64,000 nt of DNA, taken from assembly GCA_965199975.1 (NCBI GenBank), contig OZ241340.1, forward strand, positions 2,542,001-2,606,000, in the 5' to 3' direction. The position numbers and the translations under genes were made by a program. This stretch comes from JASLDZ01 sp965199975. Its GTDB lineage: Bacteria; Pseudomonadota; Alphaproteobacteria; Caulobacterales; Caulobacteraceae. The notes under the pieces are model-generated. The model saw nothing but the letters and a program-made list of their open reading frames with translations. It had not been told where the DNA came from and searched no databases. This document shows, in pieces, positions 11,043 to 19,979 of this stretch (position 1 is its first letter; each line of letters opens with the position of its first letter).

Positions 11043-12481
11043 GCGTACGCATGACGGAGTCGAGCATGGCCCTGACCGGCGCGCGCGGTCTGGCGGGCGC
11101 CTGCGCGCTGGCCCTGGCGCTGGCCGCCGGCGGAGCCTCGGCTGCACCGCGCAAGCCCCCGCCCAAGGCGCCCGCTGCGCCCGTCGCCGCCGCGCCTGCG
11201 CCGGCCCCCGAGGCCGCGGCCTCGCCGGCGGACGCCGCCGCCCCGCCCACCGATGCCTCCACCCCGCCCCTGGGACCTCAGCCGCTGCGCGAACAGGTGG
11301 CGGCCACCGTCAACGACGACGTGATCTCCACCTACGACCTGCGCCAGCGAGTGCGCCTTCTCATCATCTCCTCCGGCATCCAGGTCACAGAGCAGAACCT
11401 GCCTGAGATCGAGCGGGAGGCGCTGAAGCAACTGGTCGACGAACGGCTGGAGAAGCAGGAGCTCGAGACCTTCGCCAAGCGCGACAAGAAGAGCACGATC
11501 TTCCCCGACGCCAAGGAGATCGACGCCGAGTACGCCACCTACGCCAAGCAGTTCAAGGTGACCCCCGCCCAACTCGGCGACAGCCTGAAGAACGCGGGCG
11601 TCGATCCCGCCAGCCTGCGCGAGCAGATCCGCATCTCGATCGGCTGGCGCCGCCTGGTCGGCGGGCGCTTCCGCGACAACGTCCACATCAACGACGGCGA
11701 GGTGAGCGAGGCGCTGAAGCGCATCGCCGTCAACGCCGCCAAGCCGCAGTACCTCGTCAGCGAAGCCTTCATCGACGCCTCCAAGGTCGGCAGCGAGGAG
11801 CAGGCGATGCAGGGGGCCGCCCAGCTGGTGAAGCAGATCCGCGCCGGGGCGCCCTTCGCGGCGGTGGCGCGCCAGTTCTCCGCCCTGCCCAGCGCCGCCA
11901 ACGGGGGAGATGCGGGCTGGCTCTCCACCGGCGAGATCCGCCCGGTGCTGGCCCCCATCGTCGAGGGCCTGCGCCCCGGCGACGTCTCCGACCCCGTGCC
12001 GGTGCAGGACGGCGTCTATCTCGTGCAGCTGCGCGACAAGCGCTCGGGCGCGTCCTCGACCACGCTGACGCTGAAGCAGGCCGCCATCCGCCTGCCCGCC
12101 AACGCCCCCGCCGACCAGGTGACCGCCGCCAGCGCCAAGCTCGTCGCCCTGCGTGACAATGCGGGCGGATGCGACGGCCTGCAGGCCGCCGCCACCAAGG
12201 TTCCCGGCGTGGTCGCGGGCGACCTGGGCGAGGTCAACCCCCGCGACCTGTCGCCGGAGTTCCAGCAGGCGGTGAACGGGCTGAAGCCCGGGCAGATCGG
12301 CGGTCCGGTGCGCTCGGCCGCCGGCCTGCACCTGCTCGCGGTATGCAAGTCGCAGACCGGGCCGGGCGCCCTGCCCTCCCGCTCCGACATCGAGAACCGC
12401 ATGTACGGCGAGCAGCTTTCCATGCTTGAGCGCCGCTACCTGCGCGACCTGCGCAACTCCGCCGCGATCGACACGCGGTGA
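11039..12481 (+). CDS. surA: Periplasmic peptidyl-prolyl isomerase/chaperone SurA
   Basis: A 480-residue periplasmic chaperone for outer-membrane proteins, including LptD. There is a signal peptide (about residues 10-36), then an Ala/Pro-rich spacer to about residue 80. The SurA N-terminal chaperone domain follows (about 88-230, beginning VAATVNDDVISTYDL), then a parvulin-type domain with GGDAGWLSTGEI and GVYLVQL. GTG 11039 follows AAGGAG at 11028-11033 and overlaps the lptD stop; ATG 11051 and ATG 11066 are alternatives. Coupling to lptD places the chaperone beside a client. Confidence 0.92.
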   Translation: MSVRMTESSMALTGARGLAGACALALALAAGGASAAPRKPPPKAPAAPVAAAPAPAPEAAASPADAAAPPTDASTPPLGPQPLREQVAATVNDDVISTYDLRQRVRLLIISSGIQVTEQNLPEIEREALKQLVDERLEKQELETFAKRDKKSTIFPDAKEIDAEYATYAKQFKVTPAQLGDSLKNAGVDPASLREQIRISIGWRRLVGGRFRDNVHINDGEVSEALKRIAVNAAKPQYLVSEAFIDASKVGSEEQAMQGAAQLVKQIRAGAPFAAVARQFSALPSAANGGDAGWLSTGEIRPVLAPIVEGLRPGDVSDPVPVQDGVYLVQLRDKRSGASSTTLTLKQAAIRLPANAPADQVTAASAKLVALRDNAGGCDGLQAAATKVPGVVAGDLGEVNPRDLSPEFQQAVNGLKPGQIGGPVRSAAGLHLLAVCKSQTGPGALPSRSDIENRMYGEQLSMLERRYLRDLRNSAAIDTR

Positions 12482-13536
12482 CGTCGAGCGGGGGGGCGGC
12501 CGCGCCGAACGGCGTTCCCGCGCCGCTGGCGGTGACCATGGGCGATCCGGCCGGCATCGGTCCCGAGATCATCGCCAAGGCCTGGACGGCGCTGCGCGAG
12601 GAGGGGCCGCCCTTCCTGGTGGTCGGTGATCACGACATGGTCGCATCCGCCATGCCGCGCGGATCGGCTCGGGTGCAGCGCGTGGGCGCGCCCGGCGAGG
12701 CGGCCGCCGCCTTCCGCAACGCCCTGCCCGTGCTCGACTTGCCGCTGAACGCGCGGGTGGTCTCGGGCCAGCCCTCGCCGGCCTACGCCGGCGCGGTGAT
12801 CCGCTGGATCGAGACCGGCGCGGGCCTGGCGCTCTCCGGTGCGGTGCGGGGCCTGGTCACCGCGCCGATCGCCAAGAAGCCGCTGTACGAGGCGGGCTTC
12901 GGCTTCCCCGGGCACACCGAGTTCCTGGCCGAACTCACCTCGGGCGCGCCGCAGAGCGGGCCCGCGGGGCCGGTGATGATGCTGGTCGCGGCCGACCTGC
13001 GGGCGGTGCTCGTCACCATCCACCTGCCGCTGCGCGAGGTGTTCGCCGCCCTCACGACGGACAGGATCGTGCGCGTGGCCGAGGTGACGGCGCACGCGCT
13101 GCGCCAGGACTTCGGCGTCGCAAGGCCGCGCCTGGCCCTGGCCGCACTCAACCCGCACGCGGGCGAGGGCGGCGCCCTCGGGCGCGAGGAGATCGAGATC
13201 ATCGATCCGGCCGCCGCGCGCCTGCGCGCGCAGGGGATTGACTGCACCGACGCCCGCCCCGCCGACACGCTGTTTCATCCCGACGCCCGCGCGCGCTTCG
13301 ACGCGGTGGTGTGCATGCACCACGACCAGGCGCTGATCCCGGTGAAGACCGTCGACTTCTGGGGCGGGGTGAACGTGACGCTGGGCCTGCCCATCGTGCG
13401 CACCTCCCCCGATCACGGCACGGGCTACGACATCGCCGGCCGCGGCCTCGCCCGCGCCGACAGCCTGGTGGCCGCCATCCGCCTGGCCTCCGACATCGCC
13501 GACCGCCGCGAGGCGGCGCGCCGCCCTGGGCCGTGA
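12478..13536 (+). CDS. pdxA: 4-hydroxythreonine-4-phosphate dehydrogenase
   Basis: A 352-residue NAD-dependent enzyme of the DXP-dependent pyridoxal 5'-phosphate pathway. It oxidises 4-phosphohydroxy-L-threonine. Family motifs are MGDPAGIGPEI near the N-terminus, PGHTEFLA, and HHDQALIPVK near the C-terminus, which contributes a metal-binding histidine. The GTG start at 12478 overlaps the surA stop. The order surA-pdxA-rsmA is found across many proteobacteria, which supports all three calls. Confidence 0.95.
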   Translation: MTSSGGAAAPNGVPAPLAVTMGDPAGIGPEIIAKAWTALREEGPPFLVVGDHDMVASAMPRGSARVQRVGAPGEAAAAFRNALPVLDLPLNARVVSGQPSPAYAGAVIRWIETGAGLALSGAVRGLVTAPIAKKPLYEAGFGFPGHTEFLAELTSGAPQSGPAGPVMMLVAADLRAVLVTIHLPLREVFAALTTDRIVRVAEVTAHALRQDFGVARPRLALAALNPHAGEGGALGREEIEIIDPAAARLRAQGIDCTDARPADTLFHPDARARFDAVVCMHHDQALIPVKTVDFWGGVNVTLGLPIVRTSPDHGTGYDIAGRGLARADSLVAAIRLASDIADRREAARRPGP

Positions 13537-14393
13537 GCGCAGACGAAGCGGCGCCCGACCTTTCGGCCCTGCCGCCGCTGCGCGAGGCCCTGGCGGCGCA
13601 CGGCCTCTCCGCCGACAAGCGCTTCGGCCAGCACTTCCTGCTCGACCTCAACCTCACCGCCAAGATCGCGCGGCTGGCGGGGCCGCTGGGGGGGCGCGCC
13701 GTGCTGGAGGTTGGCCCCGGCCCCGGCGGCCTCACCCGCGCCCTCCTCGCCGCCGGCGCCCGGGTCGTGGCGGTGGAGACCGACAGGCGCTTCCTGCCGC
13801 TCCTGAGCGACCTCGCCGCCGCCGCGGACGGCCGGCTGCAGGTGGTCCACGCCGACGCCCTGCGGGTGGACGAAGCGGGACTTCTGGCCGCCCATGCGCC
13901 GGGACATCCAGGGACTGTCGTGTCCAATCTTCCCTACAACGTGGGCACCGCCCTCCTGGTGAAGTGGCTCACCGGCGGCTGGACGCCCGCGGCCATGACG
14001 CTGATGTTCCAGAAGGAGGTGGCCGAGCGCATCGTCGCCCCCGCGGGCGCGCAGGCCTACGGCCGCCTCTCGGTCCTGGCGCAGACGCTGGCCGACGCGG
14101 AGATCGCCATGACCCTGCCGGCCCGCGCCTTCACCCCGCCCCCCAAGGTCGACTCGGCGGTGGTGCGCCTCACCCCACGTGCCGACCGCCCCTCCCCCGC
14201 ACGCGTGGTCGCGCTGGAGCGCGTCACCGCCGCAGCCTTCGGCCAGCGCCGCAAGATGCTGCGCTCCTCGCTGAAGCCCCTCGGCGGAGAGGCTCTCCTG
14301 GCCGCCGCCGGCCTGGATGCGGACCTGCGAGCCGAGCGCCTCACCCCGGCGGACTTCATCCGCCTAGGCGATGCAACACTGGCAGCCGCCTAA
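13533..14393 (+). CDS. rsmA: 16S rRNA dimethyladenosine transferase (RsmA/KsgA)
   Basis: A 286-residue SAM-dependent methyltransferase that dimethylates the two adjacent adenosines near the 3' end of 16S rRNA. The N-terminal KRFGQHFLLDLNL, motif I LEVGPGPGGLTRAL and the catalytic NLPYNVGTALL are all present. The GTG start at 13533 overlaps the pdxA stop in GTGA; the same frame is open upstream, but that stretch is out-of-phase pdxA sequence. It is the last gene of the lptF operon. No clear terminator is seen in the 114 bases before the transposase remnant. Confidence 0.95.
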   Translation: MSADEAAPDLSALPPLREALAAHGLSADKRFGQHFLLDLNLTAKIARLAGPLGGRAVLEVGPGPGGLTRALLAAGARVVAVETDRRFLPLLSDLAAAADGRLQVVHADALRVDEAGLLAAHAPGHPGTVVSNLPYNVGTALLVKWLTGGWTPAAMTLMFQKEVAERIVAPAGAQAYGRLSVLAQTLADAEIAMTLPARAFTPPPKVDSAVVRLTPRADRPSPARVVALERVTAAAFGQRRKMLRSSLKPLGGEALLAAAGLDADLRAERLTPADFIRLGDATLAAA

Positions 14394-14507
14394 ACGATGT
14401 CGCAGTCTAGGGCTGACCAAAAGTTCCGCTGTCAAGCTAGATAGACCTTCGAGAAGGGCCGCCACCACGCGGGGAGGGTCGCGTCAGTTAGCTAGAGCAA
14501 ATCCCGA

Positions 14508-15000
14508 TCACCACGCATCGTACCTGGCGGCGGCGAAGTAGTCGGCGCACTCGGGCGGGGTGAAGGCGCCGATCACCGCCCAGAGCTCGTCGACGGTGCG
14601 GGCGGCGGCCTTTCGCAGGCGCGCCTTGGGTCTGGAGACGGCGTTCTCGATCGGGTTGAGGTCGGGCCTGTAAGGCGGGGCGAACAGGAGCGGGGCTCCG
14701 GCCGCCTCGATCGCCTCGCGGGCGGCGGCGCCCTCGAGGGTCGGCAGGTCGTCCACGATCACGACGTCGCCGGCGTTGAGCGTCGGGACCAGGACCTGCT
14801 CGACGTAGCTGGGCAACCAGGCTCCGGTCATCGTCCCGTCCGGCGCCTTCCGCCGAGCGACGAGCCGTCACAGCGTCGAGATGGCCACCGACGTCTCTTG
14901 CCGGGCAGAAAGGCCGCTTAGCTAGGCCAGGGCGATGTCCGCCTTCTTGTCGACCGCCGCCAGGATCAACAACGGCCTCCGTCTATCCGGAGCCCTTCCG
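14508..15000 (-). pseudogene. Decayed IS630-family transposase
   Basis: The longest open piece (107 residues, 14508-14831) is the C-terminal half of an IS630-type DDE transposase: YVEQVLVPTLNAGDVVIVDD, then PPYRPDLNPIEN with the catalytic Glu, then a tail ending FAAARYDAW. Read on in the same frame towards 15000, the upstream DNA gives fragments like the IS630 N-terminal helix-turn-helix (VDKKADIALA, ETSVAISTL, RLVARRK), broken by TAG at 14922-14924 and TGA at 14868-14870. The middle of the catalytic domain, including the first Asp region, is missing, so there is also an internal deletion. No terminal inverted repeats were identified. The element is inactive and abuts regA. Confidence 0.85.
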
Positions 15001-15015
15001 CTTCGGAGCAGGCCT

Positions 15016-15576
15016 CTAGCGTGGCGCGCGCTTGGCGAGGATGCGCTGCAGGGTGCGCCGATGCATGTTCAGCCGCCGGGCGGTCTCGCTGATGTTGTGG
15101 CCGCAGAGCTCGTAGACGCGCTGGATATGCTCCCAACGCACGCGGTCCGCGCTCATCGGGTTTTCGGGCGGAGCCGGCGCGCCGCCGTCGCGGGCGGCGA
15201 GCAGCGCGCGAGCCACGTCGTCGGCGTCGGCGGGCTTGGGCAGGTAATCGACCGCGCCCGCCTTCACCGCCGCCACGGCGGTGGCGATGTTGCCGTAGCC
15301 GGTGAGCATGACCACCCGCGCGTCGGGCCGCACCTCCTGGATGACCTCGACCACCTGCAGGCCGTTGCCGTCCTCCAGTCGCAGGTCGAGCACGGCGAAG
15401 GCTGGCGGGCGCTCCCGCACCGCCGCCATGGCCTCGGCCACTGTTCCGGTCAGCCGCACCTCGAAGCCGCGGCTCTCCAGCGCGCGACCCAGGCGGGTGC
15501 GCAGCGGCGCGTCGTCGTCCAGCACCAGCAGCGATTTCTCGGGCAGGGCCGCGACGGAGGCGGTCATGTCGGTCAT
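15016..15576 (-). CDS. regA: RegA/ActR/PrrA-type redox response regulator
   Basis: A 186-residue two-domain regulator. The receiver domain (about residues 15-130) has the acidic pair after LLVLDDD, the phosphoacceptor Asp64 in AVLDLRLEDG, the Thr of MLTGYG and the Lys of YLPKPAD. The C-terminus is a Fis-type helix-turn-helix (HNISETARRLNMHRRTLQ) that is nearly invariant in RegA/PrrA/ActR proteins. The partner regB lies immediately upstream on the same strand with an 83-base gap. Family members activate respiratory, carbon-fixation and nitrogen genes under reducing conditions. An ATG 9 bases further in (15567) is an alternative start. Confidence 0.93.
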   Translation of the reverse strand: MTDMTASVAALPEKSLLVLDDDAPLRTRLGRALESRGFEVRLTGTVAEAMAAVRERPPAFAVLDLRLEDGNGLQVVEVIQEVRPDARVVMLTGYGNIATAVAAVKAGAVDYLPKPADADDVARALLAARDGGAPAPPENPMSADRVRWEHIQRVYELCGHNISETARRLNMHRRTLQRILAKRAPR

Positions 15577-15659
15577 GGCGCGGCTCGCCCTCTCATGTGT
15601 GTGTCGCGTGGGCGCATTGTCGCAGGCGTATAGGCGCCGGCGCGGCCTGACAAGCGTGC

Positions 15660-17081
15660 TCACAGCTCGGCGGACGTGGCCTCGACGCGCCGACGCGACC
15701 AGCGGGTGGAGATCACCGCCCCGCCGCGGCGCGCATTGCGGAACTCCACCTCGCCTCCCGTACGCTCCAGCAGCGTCTTGGCGATGAAGAAGCCCAGGCC
15801 CATGCCCTGGTGGTTCGAGCGCGAGTTCTCCGCGTTGGGCCGGGTGGTGACGTAGGGCTCGCCCAGGCGGCCCAGCACGTCGGCGGGGAAGCCCGGACCG
15901 TCGTCGCGCACCTCCATCACCAGCTTGTCGGCGTCGTAGTACGCCGTGACCTCGACCAGGGACTCGGCGAAGTCGACGGCGTTCTCCACGAAGGCCGAGA
16001 GGCCGTGCAGCACTTCCGGCAGGCGCTGCACCTCGAGGATGGCGGCGCCCACCGCGCAGCTGACCTCGGGCTCGACGCTCACCGGACCGTGGCGGTGAGG
16101 CTCGCTGATCTCCTCGATCAGTTGGGAGAGGCTCATGCGATCGTGGCGCACGTCCGAGGCTTCGGGCGAGCGGGAGAGCTTGCGCAGGATATCGCGGCAC
16201 CGCTCCGCCTGGCCGGCGAGGAGCTCGACGTCTTCTCGCACGGGACCTTCGGGCAGCTCCCGCAGCATCTCCTTGGTCACCACCTGGATGGTGGCGAGCG
16301 GCGTGCCCAGCTCGTGCGCCGCCGCCGCGGCCAGTCCGCCCAGCGCGGAGAGCCGCTGCTCACGCGCCAGCACCGCCTGGGTGGCGGCCAGCGCCAGCTC
16401 CATGCGCCCCGCCTCAGCCTGCGCCTGCCAGGCGTAGATGCCGGCGAAGACGATGCTGACGGCGGTGCCGAGCCACAGGCCCACCTGGTAGGTCACCGGA
16501 AGGTCGAGCGCACCGCCGCGCATCCAGGGCAGCGGCAGGCCCACGAAGTAGAGCACGCTCACCGCCACCACCGCGACGAGCCCCACCAGCGCGGCCCATC
16601 GCGCCTCCAAGGTCGCCGCGGCCACACAGACCGGCGCGATCAGGAGCGGCGCGAAAGGGTTCTGCAGACCGCCGGTCAGCGCCAGGACGGTGGTGAGTTC
16701 GGCTATGTCCAGCCCCAGCTGCACCAGCGCCTCGCGCCGCCCGGCGATGCGGGTCTGCGGCCGGCCGACCGCCAGCACATAGTTCACCGCCACGGTGAGG
16801 CCGACGACCAACAGGCTCCAGACGATCGCGGGGCGGAAGCCGAAGGCCAGACCCACCATCACCAGCGCGAAAGCCTGGGCGGCGGTGGAGACCCAGCGCA
16901 GCAGGATCAGCGTGCGAAGGCGAAGGCCGCGGCGCGCCTGCGACCAGTCCCACAGCCCCCCCTCCGGAGTATCGGAGAGGTACGCCGCGCCGCCTTGCGG
17001 GTCGGAACGCCCGCGCCTATCCGCAAGCGGCGCGGCGTAGAACGGTTCGGCGCGACGGACTTGAGGCGAAGGCGGCGGCAT
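15660..17081 (-). CDS. regB: RegB/ActS/PrrB-type redox sensor histidine kinase
   Basis: A 473-residue membrane sensor kinase. Six hydrophobic segments lie between about residues 55 and 220. The quinone-binding GGxxNPF box is intact as GGLQNPF (137-143). The phosphoacceptor His256 is in AHELGTPLATI. Cys295, 39 residues later, corresponds to the redox-active cysteine described in RegB proteins. The ATP-binding domain has N (FVENAVDFA), DDGPGFP and GMGLGFFIAK. It should phosphorylate RegA. ATG 17081 shares a CATG with the divergent SCO gene start at 17080. Confidence 0.93.
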   Translation of the reverse strand: MPPPSPQVRRAEPFYAAPLADRRGRSDPQGGAAYLSDTPEGGLWDWSQARRGLRLRTLILLRWVSTAAQAFALVMVGLAFGFRPAIVWSLLVVGLTVAVNYVLAVGRPQTRIAGRREALVQLGLDIAELTTVLALTGGLQNPFAPLLIAPVCVAAATLEARWAALVGLVAVVAVSVLYFVGLPLPWMRGGALDLPVTYQVGLWLGTAVSIVFAGIYAWQAQAEAGRMELALAATQAVLAREQRLSALGGLAAAAAHELGTPLATIQVVTKEMLRELPEGPVREDVELLAGQAERCRDILRKLSRSPEASDVRHDRMSLSQLIEEISEPHRHGPVSVEPEVSCAVGAAILEVQRLPEVLHGLSAFVENAVDFAESLVEVTAYYDADKLVMEVRDDGPGFPADVLGRLGEPYVTTRPNAENSRSNHQGMGLGFFIAKTLLERTGGEVEFRNARRGGAVISTRWSRRRVEATSAEL

Positions 17082-17772
17082 GGCGCGATCAGGCGGCGGC
17101 GCGGGACTCCGCGGGGGCGGCCCCCAACATGACCGCTCCCCGACGCCGGGGAAAGCGGCGCCGAGCAAGGCGCGTGTCGGCGGCGTTGCAGTCGTGGTGC
17201 TCGTTCTGGCGGTGGCGGCGCTCCTCGCGCTCGCGGTGCTGAAGCCGCCAGCCTCTGGCGCGGGCGCTTCGAGCGGCCAGGCGGCGATCGGCGGCCCGTT
17301 CCACATGGTCGACCAGGACGGGCGGCCGGTCGACCAGGCGGTGCTCCGTGGCGAGTGGAATGCGGTGTTCTTCGGCTACGTCTCCTGCCCCGACGTGTGT
17401 CCCACCACCCTGCAGACATTGGCCGCCGCGCAGGACCGGCTGGGCGCGCGCGGCAAGGACCTGCGCACCGTACTGGTCACCGTCGATCCCGAGCGTGACA
17501 CGCCGGCGCAGATGAAGGTCTACCTCGCCCAGCCCGATTTCCCCCGCGGCTCGCTGGGGCTGACGGGCACGCTGGCGCAAGTGGCGCAGATCGCCAAAGC
17601 CTATCGCGTCTACTACCAGAAGGTCCCCCACCCCGGCGGGAGCTACGACATGGACCACTCGGCGGCGATCTACCTGATGGACCCGCAAGGCCGCTTCGTC
17701 ATGCCGCTGCAGGAGAGCCAGGGCGCGCAGGCGATCGCAGACCAGATCGGCAAGGCGATGGCCGCCGGTTAG
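17080..17772 (+). CDS. SCO1/SenC family copper-binding protein
   Basis: A 230-residue membrane-anchored thioredoxin-fold protein. A single membrane segment at about residues 35-56 follows a basic N-terminus; the rest should be periplasmic. Copper ligands are visible: the CxxxC of SCPDVCPTT and the His of YDMDHSAA. SCO/SenC proteins deliver copper to, or reduce, cytochrome c oxidase. In Rhodobacter senC lies beside regA and regB, as here. The start at 17080 leaves no intergenic space against regB; later in-frame starts would cut into the membrane anchor. Confidence 0.9.
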   Translation: MARSGGGAGLRGGGPQHDRSPTPGKAAPSKARVGGVAVVVLVLAVAALLALAVLKPPASGAGASSGQAAIGGPFHMVDQDGRPVDQAVLRGEWNAVFFGYVSCPDVCPTTLQTLAAAQDRLGARGKDLRTVLVTVDPERDTPAQMKVYLAQPDFPRGSLGLTGTLAQVAQIAKAYRVYYQKVPHPGGSYDMDHSAAIYLMDPQGRFVMPLQESQGAQAIADQIGKAMAAG

Positions 17773-17905
17773 CGCCGGCGGCGCCTGCGGCCCGCCCCTG
17801 GCGCGCCGCCGCTGGCGGAACCGGACGATCGGGGCCACATTCAGGCCTTCGCAACTGCAGCATGGCACGGTTGCGCCCTGGTCGCCGGAGGCCGCAGCCC
17901 ACCCG

Positions 17906-19153
17906 ATGCTCTACGCTCTGAACGAGATGGCCTACGGCGCCCTGGCCCCCGCCCGCCTGGGCGCGCGCGCCATGCGCGACTTCTGGGCCGCCGCCGCCAA
18001 TCCCATGCGCGAGACGGCCGCGGCGCGCACCGCCTTCGCCGCCTCCGACCTCTTCGCCAACGTCACCCGCCGCTACGGCAAGCCCGACTGGCGCATTCAC
18101 GAGGTGATGGTCGACGGCCACGCGGTGCGCGTGCACGAGGAGGTGGAGTGGGCCTCGCCCTGGTGCCGGCTCATGCATTTCGAGCGGGACCGGGCCGACC
18201 TGCGCAAGGCCGGGCGTCGCACGCTCGACCCGCCGGTGCTGATCGTGGCCCCACTCTCCGGCCACTACGCCACCCTCCTGCGCGGCACGGTGGAGACGTT
18301 CCTGCAGGACCACGAGGTCTACGTCACCGACTGGGTCAACGCCCGCGAGGTGCCGGTGCTGGAGGGGCGCTTCGACTTCCACGACTACGTAGACACCGTC
18401 CGCGCCATGCTGGCTGCGCTCGGCCCCGGCACGCACGTGGTGGCCGTGTGCCAGCCCGGGCCGCCCGTGCTGGCCGCAGCCGCTTTAATGGCGGAGGACG
18501 CCGATCCAGCGCGGCCGGCGTCGATGACGTTCATGGGCAGCCCCATCGACGCGCGGCTGGCCCCCACCGCCCCCACGGCGCTCGCGCAGGCCAAGCCCTT
18601 CGCCTGGTTCAAGTCGAACATGATCGACACCGTGCCCATCCCCCATCCAGGGGCGATGCGGCGGGTGTACCCCGGTTTCGTGCAGCTCTATTCGTTCATG
18701 AGCATGAACGCCGAGCGCCACAAGGCCGCCCACAACCAGTACTTCCAGGACCTGGTGAAGGGCGACGGCGACGCCGGGGTGAAGCACCTGGAGTTCTACG
18801 ACGAGTACCTCAGCGTGCTCGACCTCACCGAAGAGTTCTACCTGCAGACCATCGACTACGTGTTCCAGCGTCACTTGCTGCCGCGCGGCCTCCTCCTCCA
18901 CCGTGAGCGGCTGGTGCGGCCTGAACTGATCACCGACACGGCGCTGATGACGGTGGAAGGCGAGGAGGACGATATCTCCGGCGTCGGCCAGACCCAGGCG
19001 GCGCACGCCCTGTGCGCGGGGTTGCCCGACGCGAAGAAGGCGCTCTACGTCCAGCCCAAGGTCGGCCACTACGGCGTATTCCACGGCCGCCGCTTCCGTG
19101 AGGAGATATACCCGCGGGTACGCGAGTTCATCCGGGCGCACGACGACGCCTGA
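17906..19153 (+). CDS. phaZ: Intracellular polyhydroxyalkanoate depolymerase
   Basis: A 415-residue protein of the intracellular PHB depolymerase family, which degrades stored polyhydroxybutyrate granules. The N-terminus MLYALNEMAYGALAPARL is typical. The nucleophile is the cysteine of VCQPGPP, which replaces the usual lipase-box serine. The C-terminal catalytic His is probably in KVGHYGVFHG, with an Asp in the EGEEDDISG segment. It implies PHB storage; a 3-hydroxybutyryl-CoA dehydrogenase is encoded separately at 45.4-46.3 kb. The KTSC gene follows within 26 bases. Confidence 0.93.
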   Translation: MLYALNEMAYGALAPARLGARAMRDFWAAAANPMRETAAARTAFAASDLFANVTRRYGKPDWRIHEVMVDGHAVRVHEEVEWASPWCRLMHFERDRADLRKAGRRTLDPPVLIVAPLSGHYATLLRGTVETFLQDHEVYVTDWVNAREVPVLEGRFDFHDYVDTVRAMLAALGPGTHVVAVCQPGPPVLAAAALMAEDADPARPASMTFMGSPIDARLAPTAPTALAQAKPFAWFKSNMIDTVPIPHPGAMRRVYPGFVQLYSFMSMNAERHKAAHNQYFQDLVKGDGDAGVKHLEFYDEYLSVLDLTEEFYLQTIDYVFQRHLLPRGLLLHRERLVRPELITDTALMTVEGEEDDISGVGQTQAAHALCAGLPDAKKALYVQPKVGHYGVFHGRRFREEIYPRVREFIRAHDDA

Positions 19154-19178
19154 GGCCACGACGGGCGCATGGCGGCCG

Positions 19179-19376
19179 GTGGACTCGACCGCCGTCGCCG
19201 CCCTGGCCTACGACGCCGCGGACGAAATCCTTCGCGTGCGTTTCCGTTCGGGCCAGGCCTACGCCTACGCCGACGTGCCCGCGGCGGTGTTCGCGGCCTT
19301 CCTCGCCGCACCCTCGAAGGGCCGCTTCTTCCACGCCGAGATCGACCGCCGCTACGCCTACCGCCGACTGGGCTGA
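19179..19376 (+). CDS. KTSC-domain small protein
   Basis: A 65-residue protein that is essentially a single KTSC domain. The pattern is clear: VDSTAVAALAYD, then RFRSGQAYAYADVPAAVF, then the SKGRFFHAEID and YAYRRL end. KTSC domains occur alone or fused to lysyl-tRNA synthetase-like and other proteins; their role is not established. The GTG at 19179 gives the usual length, though no strong ribosome-binding site is seen and the frame is open further upstream. It follows phaZ closely and may be co-transcribed. Confidence 0.75.
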   Translation: MDSTAVAALAYDAADEILRVRFRSGQAYAYADVPAAVFAAFLAAPSKGRFFHAEIDRRYAYRRLG

Positions 19377-19516
19377 GCGGCTACAGCCCGGGGCGCTGGG
19401 CGCGCTCAACCGCGCATGCGACGACGCGGAAACGCGTAAGCCATAACCTCGCCGTATCCGGCCCCTCGCTATAGCGCGCGACGGCCGCCGAGTGAGCGCG
19501 GTCCCTGGAGACCGCC

Positions 19517-19966
19517 ATGCGCCCCCTCGTTATCGCCGCCCTGGTCGCCGCCGCCCTGCCCGCCGCCGCCTTGCCCGCCGCCGCCCAGACGGCTCCCGCC
19601 GCGCCCGCGCCTGCGCCCTCGATGTCGACCATGCCGCGCGCCGATGGCGGCGGCTACGGCGGCATGCGCACGCCGCCCACCCCGCAGATGCGCGCCGCCC
19701 GGCAGAGCGTGCGCCAGCAGTGTCAGGCCGACATGGCGCGCCTGTGCGCCGACGTCATGCAGGCGCCTCCCCAGGCGCCCGCGGGGGCCGCCGACGGCGC
19801 CGGTGGAGGGGGTGGTCGTCGCGGAGGCATGATGCAGTGCATCCGGCAGCACCGGTCCGAGGTGTCGCCCAGCTGCTCGCAGGCGCTCGACGCCATGCGG
19901 GCCGCGCGCGAGGCCGGCGGCGCCCCGCCCGCGGGCGGGGCCGCGCCGCCGGAGCCCCAGCGCTGA
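19517..19966 (+). CDS. Secreted protein with cysteine-rich (GLG1-like) repeat
   Basis: A 149-residue predicted periplasmic protein. The signal peptide is MRPLVIAALVAAALPAAA with a likely cleavage after AAA-Q. A Pro/Ala-rich linker follows. One cysteine-rich unit is visible: QQCQADMARLCADV, then a glycine-rich insert, then MQCIRQHRSEVSPSCSQAL. The C-x(7)-C...C-x(11)-C spacing resembles the cysteine-rich repeat of Golgi GLG1-like proteins, which is common in alphaproteobacterial secreted proteins of unknown role. The tail is low complexity. The start has GGAG about 8 bases upstream. Confidence 0.75.
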   Translation: MRPLVIAALVAAALPAAALPAAAQTAPAAPAPAPSMSTMPRADGGGYGGMRTPPTPQMRAARQSVRQQCQADMARLCADVMQAPPQAPAGAADGAGGGGGRRGGMMQCIRQHRSEVSPSCSQALDAMRAAREAGGAPPAGGAAPPEPQR

Positions 19967-19979
19967 GTCGCGCGGCGAC

